A program made the translations under genes and the position numbers. Below are positions 22,859 to 33,009 of a DNA stretch of 64,000 bases, in pieces (position 1 is the stretch's first letter; every line of letters starts with the position of its first letter). The notes under the pieces were generated by a model that had not been told where the DNA came from, ran no database searches, and was given only the letters and a program-made list of their open reading frames with translations. Origin of the DNA: Aegilops tauschii subsp. strangulata (lineage: Eukaryota > Streptophyta > Magnoliopsida > Poales > Poaceae); assembly GCF_002575655.3 (NCBI RefSeq), contig NC_053037.3, forward strand, positions 451,019,793 through 451,083,792, in the 5' to 3' direction.

Positions 22859-25800
22859 TGTCAGGACCCCGATTCCAAGTCACATCGATCTAGCCGGTAA
22901 CACCTCATATCACTTTGTGGCCTCACGCACGGTATTCCCACGGGTGTCGCCTTACCATGGCCCGGGACCGTTTGCGCCTTTTGGCTCACGTATATGATAG
23001 TGTCGCTAGCATCCATATGACAGAGCACCCGGGCCGACATGACTAGTCGTGAACCCAAAGTGGCACTTAACTTACGGGGACAGGCATACATGAATCAACA
23101 TCGAGCATGTCGGTCAGCAGCGTGCGAATCCGGGCTGTAGCACTGGGCTAACAGGACTCCAGTGAACCGGGCTGTAGCAGGCTGGGCAGGACTCCGGATG
23201 TCACCGCGTGACATTTCCCCGAAGGGACAGACACAGGAACGAAGTGAATCACATGCCGGCCAATCAAGTGTTCCGGAGCAGTAGTGCTGGGCTAGCAGGA
23301 CTCCGGTGAACCGGGCTGTAGCGGACTACTATGGCTCATGGAAGCACAAGACTACATTTCCCCATAAGAGAGGCTACCAAGGATAAACAACTAGGTTGTC
23401 GGATCCCACACATACCAAGCATTTCAATCATACACACAATATGCTCGATATGTGTAAATACAACATGGCATCACAACATAACTCTACGACTCAAGTATTT
23501 ATTCATTAGGCTCCGAAGAGCGAGATAATACAAACATGGGTCTCATGACCCAACATTCAGAGCATACAAGTCAAAGCACATGCGGAAGCTTAACATGTCT
23601 GAGTACAGACATCTACAAAAGAAAAAGGCTGCGAAGCCTGACTATCTACAAGACCCTGCCGAGGGCACAAGATCGTAGCTGAGGTATCAAGCTAAACGTC
23701 GAAGTCCACACGGAACTACTAGCGAGACTGACGTCTCTCTGCAAAACATAAAATAGGCAAACGTGAGTACAAATGTACCCAGCAAGACTTACATCAGAAC
23801 TATCTACATATGCATCGGTATCAACAAAAGGGGTGGTGGAGTTTAACTGCAGCAAGCCAGCTTGACTCAGTGGCTAACCTGAACTACGACTGCAAGCAAC
23901 TCTTTTGAGGTGGCGCACACGAGTCCACAAATTCACCATACCAATACACCACTATGGATCCGCTCCCGTCTCCCTACGAGAACGCCATCCATAGCACTCA
24001 CGCTTATCTTGCGCATTTTAGAGTATCCACTTTCACTTGTCTATGAACTGTTATAGGCAACCCAGAAGTCCTTTACCGCGGACACGGCTATTCGAATAGA
24101 TCATATTAACCCTGCAGGGGTGTACTTCTTCACACACGCTCTCGCCACTTACCACCATGTACACGTCGTGTACCTCGGCAACCTTCAAGCGGAAGCCTGG
24201 CGAGGGAGTCGGCCACGACCTGACTAACCACACAAGTCTCTCGTCCAGGTTTATCGCCTATTCGGGTTCCATCCGCAAGGAGATCCGGCCGGGGTGTCAC
24301 TCACGGCCCCAAACGATGTGTGCAGGGTTCCCAAGCCCACCTCGACGGATGGATCTACGCTTGGTACACCATGCCACGGTGCCTAGTCTGTCCCAAGCCC
24401 ACCTGTACCGGGTACCACTTGGTAGACTACTAACACAACCTACAAACACCAGAAACTAGTTGCAACTCCTGGACAGAGATCAAGTTGATTAATAAGTCGA
24501 GAGGGGCACTTAAGCATTCCATTGTGTGGTAGTAACTGTTCATGGATCACAAACACAGAACTCAGTTCCTGAGGACGGCTGCAATGAGACAACCCACCAT
24601 GTACTCCTACATGGCCTCTCACCGCTACCTTTACCAAATCGTGTTCACACACTTAGCTCTCAACATTAGGACATGTTCACCACATTACAATTCATCCCCG
24701 ATGAATCAGACCCGACTCAACTCTAAGCAGTAGCAGGCATGACAACAAGCATGAATGAGTAGGCACATCAGGGCTCAAACAACTCCTACTCATGCTAGTG
24801 GGTTTCATCTATTTACTGTGGCAATGACAGGTCATGTAGAGGAAAGGGGGTTCAACTACCGCAACATGTAACAGTTGAATCGTTGTTGTCCTGATGCAGT
24901 AAAAGAGAGCAGGAGTGAGAGGTTGGGATTGTGTCGGAATGAACAAGGGGGTTTTGCTTGCCTGGCACTTCTGAAGATGATATAACTCTTCATCGGTGTC
25001 ATCGGACTCATCGTCGAAACCACGTCTACCGAGGGGGAACAACACCGGCAAACAGAGAAGAAACATGATCAATGCAATGCACAATATGATGCATGATCAT
25101 GACATGTCAATATGCTGTGTTTTGGGCTAATGCAACTAGCAACAGGTTAGATGAAGTTGGTTTGAATCCAAGATTCAAATTCAAACTCCATATGTGGAAA
25201 TTCACATGCCATTTACATGATTTGTCCTAAACAGTAGCTATAAGTTGCTCTAACATGCATGAAAAAGGTACAGATGGATAGATTGGATTTTTCTGATCAT
25301 TTTTCATATATAATTATTTCATTTGGAGTTACGGTTGAATTACTATGAATTTTTAGAAGTTTAGGAAATTTTCTGGATTTTCTAATTATTTAGAAACAAA
25401 CTAATTCCAGAAAATGCATTACTGCGTCAGCACTACGTCATGCTGACCTCAGCAGGTCAACAGACCGGGTCCAGGTCAAACCTGACGTGTGGGGTCCACA
25501 CGTCAGGGACTAACTAACTAACCTAAGTTAATTAGTGTTAAACTAATACTAACTAAACGTGTCAGTGGGGGTTGGCCCACACGTCAGTGACAAAGGAGGG
25601 TAGTTAGCCTCGTCATTAGTGCTAATGACGGTGCCACGTCAGAGGGTTAGTGCCGGCGATAACCGAAGCACGACGGCGTTCGCCGTCCGGCCAACTCCGG
25701 CGTCGGGAGGGCGCACGGCTGGTCTCGTTGGAACGGCCGCGACGCGGCGCGACCAGCGGTGGCTGCGGATGCAACTGGGGTGGCCGGTAGCGGCAACTGC

Positions 25801-26999
25801 GGCGAGCGAGGCGGCGGCCGGAGCTCGGCCTCGAGCGGCTAGGGGGCTACGGTGCATGGCAGGGGCCGGGGTTGGTCGTGTTCGTCTCCTGGGGACGCAC
25901 TGACCACGGTGACGTGCTGAGTTGCGGGTTTCCGTAGGTGTGGCTGCGGTGGCGACATGGCCGGCGGCGGGGAGCTCACAGCTCCGGTGACTCGGGCGGC
26001 TAGAGGGTGCGTACGGGCACGGGGAGCAGGGGAAAAGAAGGTGGAGCTCACAGCGGAGTCGGAGACGGTCTCAGCGAGCTCGGGGAGGCGGAGACGGCGG
26101 CAAATCAACGGCGGCGATCCTCGGTGGCCGAGGAGGGGAACGGCGGAGCTGGCGGCATCCAGGGCTTCCGACGCCTTCCTTCTTGGTGGGGAGGAAGAGG
26201 GGGACGAGGCGGGGCTTCCTGGCGCGTCGGCGAGGCGAGGGGAGCACGGTGGACGTGGCAAACGGCGTCGGCGACGACGAGCTCCGCTCGGTAGAGAGGG
26301 AGAGAGAGCAAAGGAGGGGGAGGAGGTCGGGAGAGAGTGAGAGAGTTCCAGGGGGTGGCGTGGCGCTGCGAGAGACGTCCAGGGGGAGGAGGAGCCAGCC
26401 AGGCAGGGAGGAGGTGGCCGGCGTGTGGCTGCCCGCGCCGGGCACGCGCCCCTGCCTACTCGCGCGAGGAGGAAGGCGACAGAGGGCTGCGGTGGAGGGA
26501 TGGGCCGGCCACTTGGGCCGCCAGGTAAGCCCAGGTGAGGTTCCTCTCTCTCACCTTTCTATTGTTTTGTGTTTTCTATTTTCTGCAATTGTTTTGGCTT
26601 TATTAAAAATGCCAGAGCATTTCCAAAAATTCTGAAAATATTTGTGGGCACTGTTGAAATTATTCCCAACAGCCCTCAACTAGTTTCAGAATTATTAAAG
26701 CATTTAAAATATTTATAGGATTTAAATGCCCCAATTCAATTACAATATGAGTTAATTCAAAAATCCAGAAATGACCCAGAAATATGTTTATCATTTTTGG
26801 CAGAGGTTTTTACCTTTATCAGAAATGATGAACATTTCCAAAGGCATTTTGGGATCATTGAAAATATTTCATTGTGATCCTAGTTGGATTTCATTTGGTG
26901 CTAGGGTTTGAACATCCCCATTTCAAGTTTAGGCAAAATTTAAACATGATGCACACATGAAGCTAGCCTAGTGCATTGCCAGGAGCTAGGGATGTGACA
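22859..26999 (-). repeat. 5' LTR of fragment C, about 4.1 kb
   Basis: It starts TGTCAGGACCCC and ends GATGTGACA, giving TGTCA/TGACA inverted ends. It contains three degenerate GAACCGGGCTGTAGC-like repeats (23130-23320). A GC-rich island lies at 25620-26530, between AT-rich flanks. Frames in the island (for example 25957-26340) have no homology that I recognise and are not called. The right flank starts TGCCA (27000). No left TSD is available. Confidence 0.7.
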
Positions 27000-28372
27000 T
27001 GCCACTAGGACGTGGGAGGGAGCCCCCGAGGCCGGAGGGCGGCACTCCTGAGACTCCGGGGCGTGTACAGCCCCACTCGTTAATACGTGAGAGTGTCACG
27101 GGCGGAGATCTTCATAGGCGTGAGCCTTACTTCATATTGCCAGACGAGGGTCCCGCCTTGCGCCTCCCTCGACCACCGTTGGGGGCGACCGGAAACCAGG
27201 ACGACACGAAGGGGCAAAGAGGACGCCAGCGGCACCCTCGGCGACCACGGGTCCTCTGCCGGGGGTAGGCTCTGGAGCACCTGCCCGGCAAAGGGCCTAC
27301 CTCCAGGGGACGCCTTGCTCCGCACGGTGCTGGGAAGGGCCTTCATCCCGGTTTCCTTCCTGCAGCCCCCAGCATGCCCCCTGGCGGCAGGGAGGCCAAC
27401 GAGATGGGGTCGTCATCTACTGCCACGACCTGATTCCCCTGCGTACCATGGTAAGCATAAGCCTGCTCCTGAGGGATTAGTGGTACCCAGTAGCTGTTGT
27501 CACCGGCGCGGTTGGTGAGGCTTCCGGAGGGCTCCTGAAAGGTGACGGCTTCTGGCGTCTCCTCCTCCCAGCCCGGCTCGAGGAACGACTCGGGGTCGTC
27601 TTCCAGCATGTACTCCTGGTCCACCATGCGGGGCACGTAGGCCTCTAAGGCCGCCGCCTCGAAGACCTCGCCATAGTGCCCCACGCTCCATGTCGCCCGA
27701 CCTAGCGTGCCACCTTTAGGATGGTAGGGTTGCATCCCGCTCGGTACGTAGGTATCAGCGCTCGTGCCCGCGCCCACCGGAGGTGGCGCGGGCGCGAGCG
27801 GGCGTCCAGCTCCGTTGGTTGCGCCAGTGTCAATGAAGCCTGGTGGTGCGCCCGTGGGCACGCGGGCACGGCGTGGTCCGCCATGCGACCCGGCCGCAGC
27901 TTGTGGCGTGAGCAGAGAGCAGAAGGGTGGCGCTCCTGAAGCCGCGGCGTCCAAGAGCTCGGCGACGTGCTCTAGCAAATCATCCCGGCCGCTCTCCATT
28001 AACCGGCATCGCAGCAGCTCTCGACCACTGTGAGCGCGGCCCTCATGTTCGCCTGCTCCCGCCGGGTGTGCGGGCGCCGTGGCCGCAGCGTGGCTTGAGG
28101 CCCTTGCGGCTGCTCGCACTTGTCGTCGGGTAAGAGCAGAGGATGAGTGACCACGCCACCCACGCCCCGCGGTGTTTTGCTATGCACATGCCGCCTGGGG
28201 CGCGGGGTTGAGGTCTTCCTGGGAAGACGGCGCCGCCCTGGCCGGCCAGGCCGCCCAGCGGTCGGTATTGGCTCTTGAGTCGCCGGACATCAGGGCCGCG
28301 GAGCGCCGAAGGATCAACGAGCGGATCGACTGGCGAAAGAAGAGCTCCGGCGCACCCCTACCTGGCGCGAAA
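27000..28372 (-). pseudogene. Element B gag, N-terminal region
   Basis: Read on - from the primer site, this is a GC-rich region with a long open stretch (28119-27343) encoding an Ala/Pro-rich protein with an acidic segment (YMLEDDPESFLEPGWEEE near 27600). It occupies the place of the gag leader in Tat elements. No gag core, zinc knuckle or protease is visible. The frame ends at 27343 and resumes in another frame, so at least one frameshift is likely. The left end is cut by C. Confidence 0.5.
28353..28370 (-). other. Primer binding site of B
   Basis: On - this reads TCGCGCCAGGTAGGGGTG two bases after the LTR end. It resembles the TGGCGCGCCAGGTAGGGGC site of element D and of other grass gypsy elements, with one or two changes. 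Confidence 0.65.
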
Positions 28373-29271
28373 TGTCGGATCTCGGGTTCCGGCAAAACCC
28401 TCAAAGTTCGAACACCGGGGTGCGCACGAAGATGTTCCTCTACCGATCCACGCCCTAACCTCGCTACGATCTCAGAGGCTAGCTCGACGAACTCGCAACA
28501 CAAGGGACACAAGATTTATACTTGTTCGAGCCACCGTTGTGGTGTAATACCCTACTCCAGTGTGTGATGGTGGATTGCCTCTCGGGCTGATGATGAACAG
28601 TACAAGGGGAAGAACAGCCTCCTGAGGTGAGGTGTTCTTGTGCATGGTGGGTGAGGATTACTCAAGATGAGATGAGATGCCTCCGAATGAGTTATCTCCT
28701 ACAGTGGTGGCTAGTCCTATTTATAGAGGCCCTGGTCCTCTCCCCAAATATTGAGCGGGAAGGGATCCAACAATGGCCAATTCGAAAGGGGACAACTAGT
28801 ACAGCTTATCCTGACAAAAGCAGTCTTCGCCTGCAAAAGGCTCTGGTGGTGATGTCGCCTTGGGTTCCATGGTGACCTCCGTCTTGCCGTCCTGCTGGTC
28901 TTGGTCTTGTTGCACTGATATGGAAACCTTTGCTTGATGCCTCGGTACTCATCGCCTGCCCTTGCCTCCTTAGCACCAAAGAGTAAACAAGGACACTGCG
29001 CGTGCTGGCGCCCACCTGGCCTCGGTCGTCATGGCTCATGTCACGAGAACCTCGCGAGGTTTTCCTTGCCTTGATCTCTCTGCCCCTCGCAAGCCAACCT
29101 GGTGAGGCCGCTCCCGAGGAGGTCTTGCGTCGTCCGCCTCACGAGGCTTGGCCCCTCGCGAGGGTCTAGAATGCTTGTTGGTGAAGATGGGCCGTACGGG
29201 CCCGCTCGCAGAGCCACGCCGCGGGCCGCAGGCAGGCAAGTCTGGGGACCCCCGTTCCCAGAATGCCGACA
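28373..29271 (-). repeat. 5' LTR of element B
   Basis: 899 bp, direct repeat of 14970-15851. The TATA box on - (CTATAAATA) is at 28726-28718. It is followed on the right by GCCAG, one copy of the target duplication. Confidence 0.92.
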
Positions 29272-30366
29272 GCCAGAACATAAAGTTCAGCCACATCTTT
29301 GACCCTGTTCGTCGCCAACTCTTCACGCATCTTGCGGTTGCACACATTCTGATGGAATGCACTGACAACGGCGGCTGGATGAACATCTGGGATGTTCTAC
29401 TGCACCCGGCTGAACCTCTGTATGTACTTGCGCAGGTTTTCACCTTCTTTCCGTGGGATGATATGCAAATCGCTTCCCTGGCCATGAGCTTGGTGGCCTC
29501 CGGTGAAGGCGCCAACAAACTCATGACACAAATCTGACGAAGAAGAAATGGAATCCGCTGGCAAGTGCATCAACCATGACATGACGTTGGGTTTGAGTGC
29601 CAACGGGAAGTAATTGGCAAGCACCTTGTCGTCGCGAGCTCCAGCAGCTTGCATCGCAATGGTGTAGATCCTGAGGAACTCTGACGGGTGGGTCTTGCCG
29701 TTGTACTTCTCGCCAACATCGGGCTTGAACGTGCGGTGGGAGGTCCACTGGAACTGCCGCAGCTCTCGGGTAGAGGCTGGACAGCCCACCTCGTAAGGCA
29801 GGTCGCCGGGGCCCCCTGGCGCCGGGTGGTCCATAGTAGGCCCCGCATGCCGATCTGACTGATGGCGCATCTCCCGTCGTCGTCCGATGGTAGTTCAAGC
29901 GTCTTCCTGGGCCCGTTCCCGAAGGACATGGCGTTGGTCGCGGTGGGTTCGCGGGTCGAACGACGTTGTGGAAACGTTGTCACCGACATCGGGTCGACAG
30001 GCCGGTGGCTGTTGTCGCGGCCGCAGGGGGGAGAGTGCACCGTGGTTGCAGCGTCTCTGGTCCCCCCACCGCCGGCATGCACCGGCTCCTCAGGACGCCG
30101 GTGCGAGGGTCCCGTTGGGAGTGGCTCGTCTTTGTTGGCGAAGCTGACAAGACTTCGGATGATGGCTCTCCACTCGTCGAGCTTCTCTGCAGCGGGGGGG
30201 GGGGGAGTCGAGGAGCAGCTGCACGTGCGCCAGCGCTTCTGCTGGCGTAAGCGGCAGCTTGATCTGCGTAGACCGTGACGCGCTCCGACTTCTAACCGGG
30301 TTAGAAGGGGCTCTGTCGCGGTCTCACGGTCGCACGCCGCCTAAACCGGCGTCTGAGCGCGCACGC
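29272..30366 (-). pseudogene. Element D gag core segment
   Basis: An ATG at 29870 opens a frame to 29397 with the gag core: FKPDVGEKYNGKTHPSEFLR, then a WLMHLPADSI and LRKYIQRFSRV pattern typical of gypsy gag. A stop follows the RFSRVQ codons. A related frame continues to 29277 with VKDVAELYVL, which joins to the DRCARAEDGRK codons across element B. Right of 29870 the N-terminal part is frame-shifted and has a G11 run near 30196. The right edge (30366) is the left TSD of element E. Confidence 0.8.
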
Positions 30367-31846
30367 TGGTACGTCTCCAATGTATCTATCATTTTTTATT
30401 GTTCCATGCTATTATATTATCCATCTAGGATGTTTTATATGCATTTATATGCTATTTTATATGATTTTTGGGACTAACCTATTAACCTAGAGCCCAGTGC
30501 CAGTTTCTGTTTTTTTCCTAGTTTTTGAGTTTTACAGGAAAGGAATACCAAACGGAGTCCAATGGATCGGGAGATCTGCCGCCGCAAGCCTCTGTAGCCA
30601 CCAAAAACCAATCGGGGCCCTGTTTCGGCACCCTGCCGTAGGGGGATCCCTCACCTGTGGCCATCTTCATCATCCCGGCGCTCTCCATGACGAGGAGGGA
30701 GTAGTTCACCCTCGGGGCTGAGGATATGTACTAGTAGCTATGTGTTTGATCTCTCTCTTTCTCTCTCGTGTTCTTGAGGTGGTACGATCTTGATGTATCG
30801 CGAGCTTTGCTATTATAGTTGGATCCTATGATGTTTATCCCCCTCTACTCTCTTGTAATGGATTGAGTTTTCCCTTTGAAGTTATCTTATCGGATTGAGT
30901 CTTTAAGGATTTGAGAACACTTGATGTATGCCTTGCATGTGCTTATCTGTGGTGACAATGGGATATTCACGTGATCCACTTGATGTACGTTTTGGTGATC
31001 AACTTGCGAGTTCCGTGACCTTGTGAACTTATGCATAGGGGTTGGCACACGTTTTCGTCTTGACTCTCCGGTAGAAAATTTTGGGCACTCTTTGAAGTAC
31101 TTTGAGTTGGTTGAATAGATGAATCTGACATTGTGTGATGCATTTCGTATAATCGTACCCACGGATAGTTGAGGTGACATTGGAGTATCTAGGTGACATT
31201 AGGGTTTTGGTTGATTTGTGTCTTAAGGTGTTATTCTAGTACGAACTCTATGATAAATTGAATGGAAAGAATAGCTTCGTGTTATTTTATTACGGACTCT
31301 TGAATAGATCGATCAGAAAGGATAACTTTGAGGTGGTTTCATACCCTACAATAATCTTTTCGTTTGTTCTCCGCTATTAGTGACTTTGGAGTGACTCTTT
31401 GTTGCATGTTGAGGGATAGTTATATGATCCAATTATGTTATTATTGTGGAGATAACTTGCACTAGTGAAAGTATGAACCCTAGGCCTTGTTTCCTAGCAT
31501 TGCAATACCGTTTACGCTCACATTTACCATTTGCTACCTTGCTGTTTTTATATTTTTAGATTACAAATACCTATATCTACCATCCATATTGCACTTGTAT
31601 CACCATCTCTTCGCCGAACTAGTGCACCTATACAATTTACCATTGTATTGGGTGTGCTGGGGACACAAGAGACTCTTTGTTATTTGGTTGAAGGGTTGCT
31701 TGAGAGAGACCATCTTCATCCTACGCCTCCCACAGATTGATAAACCTTAGGTCATCCACTTGAGGGAAATTTGCTACTGTCCTACAAACCTTTGCACTTG
31801 GAGGCCCAACAACGTCTACAAGAAGAAGATTGTGTAGTAGACATCA
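30367..31846 (+). repeat. 5' LTR of element E, core promoter deleted
   Basis: 1480 bp, starting TGGTACGTC (TGATACGTC in the other copy) and ending AGACATCA. Compared with the 3' LTR it lacks 214 bp equivalent to 35951-36164, including the TATA-like CTATAAATAC. It keeps about 50 bp near 30470-30522 that the 3' LTR lacks. Confidence 0.92.
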
Positions 31847-31855
31847 AGCAGTTTC

Positions 31856-31872
31856 TGTCGCCGTTGCCGGGG
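31856..31872 (+). other. Primer binding site of E
   Basis: TGTCGCCGTTGCCGGGG, ten bases after the LTR, is one change from the common TGGCGCCGTTGCCGGGG site of grass gypsy elements. Confidence 0.75.
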
Positions 31873-31969
31873 AGGTGAGTGCTTGAAGGTATATCTTTAG
31901 ATCTTGCAATCGAATCTTTTAGGTTCTTGTTTTATCACTAGTTTAGTCTATAAGAGAAAACTACAAAAA

Positions 31970-32941
31970 ATGGAATTAAGGTTGCCTCATATGCTTCATC
32001 TTTTTAATGTCTTTCATGAAAATGATGGGAAGGAAAACTGTGCTCAAGTACTAGAAGAAGAATTACATAGAATGTTTGGCATAAAATATGTGAATGATGA
32101 GGATGATTGCAATGTTTTTAGTATGAATTCTTTGGATACCCATGATGCTAATGATATGCAAAGCCACAAGCTTGGGGATGCTATGTTCGATGAAGATGAT
32201 ATGTTTAGTCCCCCAAGTTTTGATGAGAATATTTATGATGATGAAAGCATGCCTCCTATTTATGATGATTATATTGATGAAAGTGAGTTTGGAAGAGTGT
32301 CAACTTTAGGAAGTAATGATCCCACTATTTTGGAGGATGTTGAATATTACTGCGATAATTATGAAAGTGGATTTGGAGAGGTCATGACTTTATTTAGTGA
32401 TGAATCCACTATTTCGGAAGAGGTTCCAATTGATTATGAGAACAAAGTTGCTACTTATGATGATTATTGTGATGACTTGTATGCTACTAAGAATAATTAT
32501 AACCATGAAACTTGTCATCGTGATTTTAGTTTTCAATTGGATTATGCCTCATATGATAATTATTTTGTTGAGTTTGCTCCCACTATTATTCAGGAGAAGA
32601 ATTTTGCTTATGTGGAGAGTGGTAAATTTTCTATGCTTGTAGATCATGAAAAGAATGCTTTATGGGATGGTTATATTGTTGAATTCATTCATGATGCTAC
32701 TGAAAATTATTATGAGGGAGAAACATATGCTTGTCGGAATTGCAATAATATCAGGTTTCCTCTCTATGTGTTTAAAGTTTTGAAGTTATGCTTGTTTTGT
32801 CTTCCTATGCTAGTTGATTATTGTTCTCATAAGTTGTTTGCTCACAAAATCCCTATGCATAGGAAGTGGGTTAGACTTAAATGTGCTAGTCATATTCTTG
32901 ATGATGCTCTCTTTATGTTTCAATTCTTATCTTTTATGTGA
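31970..32941 (+). CDS. Element E ORF, 323 residues, unknown function
   Basis: The first ATG is at 31970; the frame is open upstream to 31904 without an ATG. It ends TGA at 32939. The N-terminal two thirds is very rich in Asp, Glu and Tyr, with a run of DENIYDDES- and DDYIDESEF-like segments. The C-terminal third is hydrophobic and Cys-rich (FPLYVFKVLKLCLFCLPMLV) and is followed by HKIPMHRKWVRLKC. It does not look like gag, protease, RT or integrase. I recall similar proteins ending PMHRKWVRLKC in related Triticeae elements, so it may be a conserved accessory protein. The frame has no break although the element is old enough for its LTRs to differ. An RNA role or weak selection is also possible. 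Confidence 0.65.
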   Translation: MELRLPHMLHLFNVFHENDGKENCAQVLEEELHRMFGIKYVNDEDDCNVFSMNSLDTHDANDMQSHKLGDAMFDEDDMFSPPSFDENIYDDESMPPIYDDYIDESEFGRVSTLGSNDPTILEDVEYYCDNYESGFGEVMTLFSDESTISEEVPIDYENKVATYDDYCDDLYATKNNYNHETCHRDFSFQLDYASYDNYFVEFAPTIIQEKNFAYVESGKFSMLVDHEKNALWDGYIVEFIHDATENYYEGETYACRNCNNIRFPLYVFKVLKLCLFCLPMLVDYCSHKLFAHKIPMHRKWVRLKCASHILDDALFMFQFLSFM

Positions 32942-32968
32942 GCATCGTTGAAATCATCATGCCTAGCT

Positions 32969-33009
32969 AGGGGCGTTAAACGTTAGCGCTTGTTGGGAGG
33001 CAACCCAAT
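32969..33009 (+). promoter_or_regulatory. Conserved stem-loop-like block after the E ORF
   Basis: Starting 27 bp after the stop lies GGGGCGTTAAACGTTAGCGC, followed by TTGGGAGGCAACCCAA (5 bp stem, 6-base loop). I recognise this pair as recurring just after this kind of ORF in related elements. It could be an RNA packaging or dimer site; that is inference. Confidence 0.4.

Larger units (their letters stand above)
20993..26999 (-). mobile_element. Fragment C: LARD-like LTR element, one LTR plus part of the internal domain
   Basis: A long LTR (22859-26999) is followed on - by an initiator-Met primer site and about 1.85 kb of non-coding internal sequence (to about 20993). No second LTR is seen. 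The junction with B is somewhere between 20993 and about 21060 and I cannot place it exactly. Very long LTRs with a non-coding interior suggest a large retrotransposon derivative such as Sukkula or Erika (from memory). The stretch 20993-22841 has no open frame with coding character. Confidence 0.7.
14970..29271 (-). mobile_element. Element B: Tat-type gypsy retrotransposon lacking pol
   Basis: Two direct LTRs (14970-15851 and 28373-29271) bound it. The primer site (beside the right LTR) and the purine tract (beside the left LTR) show that it runs on -. The target duplication in D's gag is CCAG at four of five positions (TCCAG at 14965-14969, GCCAG at 29272-29276). Only a gag N-terminal region (27000-28372) and the antisense gene (16141-20992, on +) remain. 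Gag core, protease, RT and integrase are missing where fragment C now lies. Confidence 0.88.

Noticed and set aside
25839..26635. Several overlapping frames in the GC-rich island of fragment C
   Set aside because: Frames are open on both strands because of base composition. No domain or start context is seen.
30196..30206. G11 run, also near 11981
   Set aside because: Single homopolymers in GC-rich gag or spacer DNA; possibly sequence-length errors. Not a feature by themselves.
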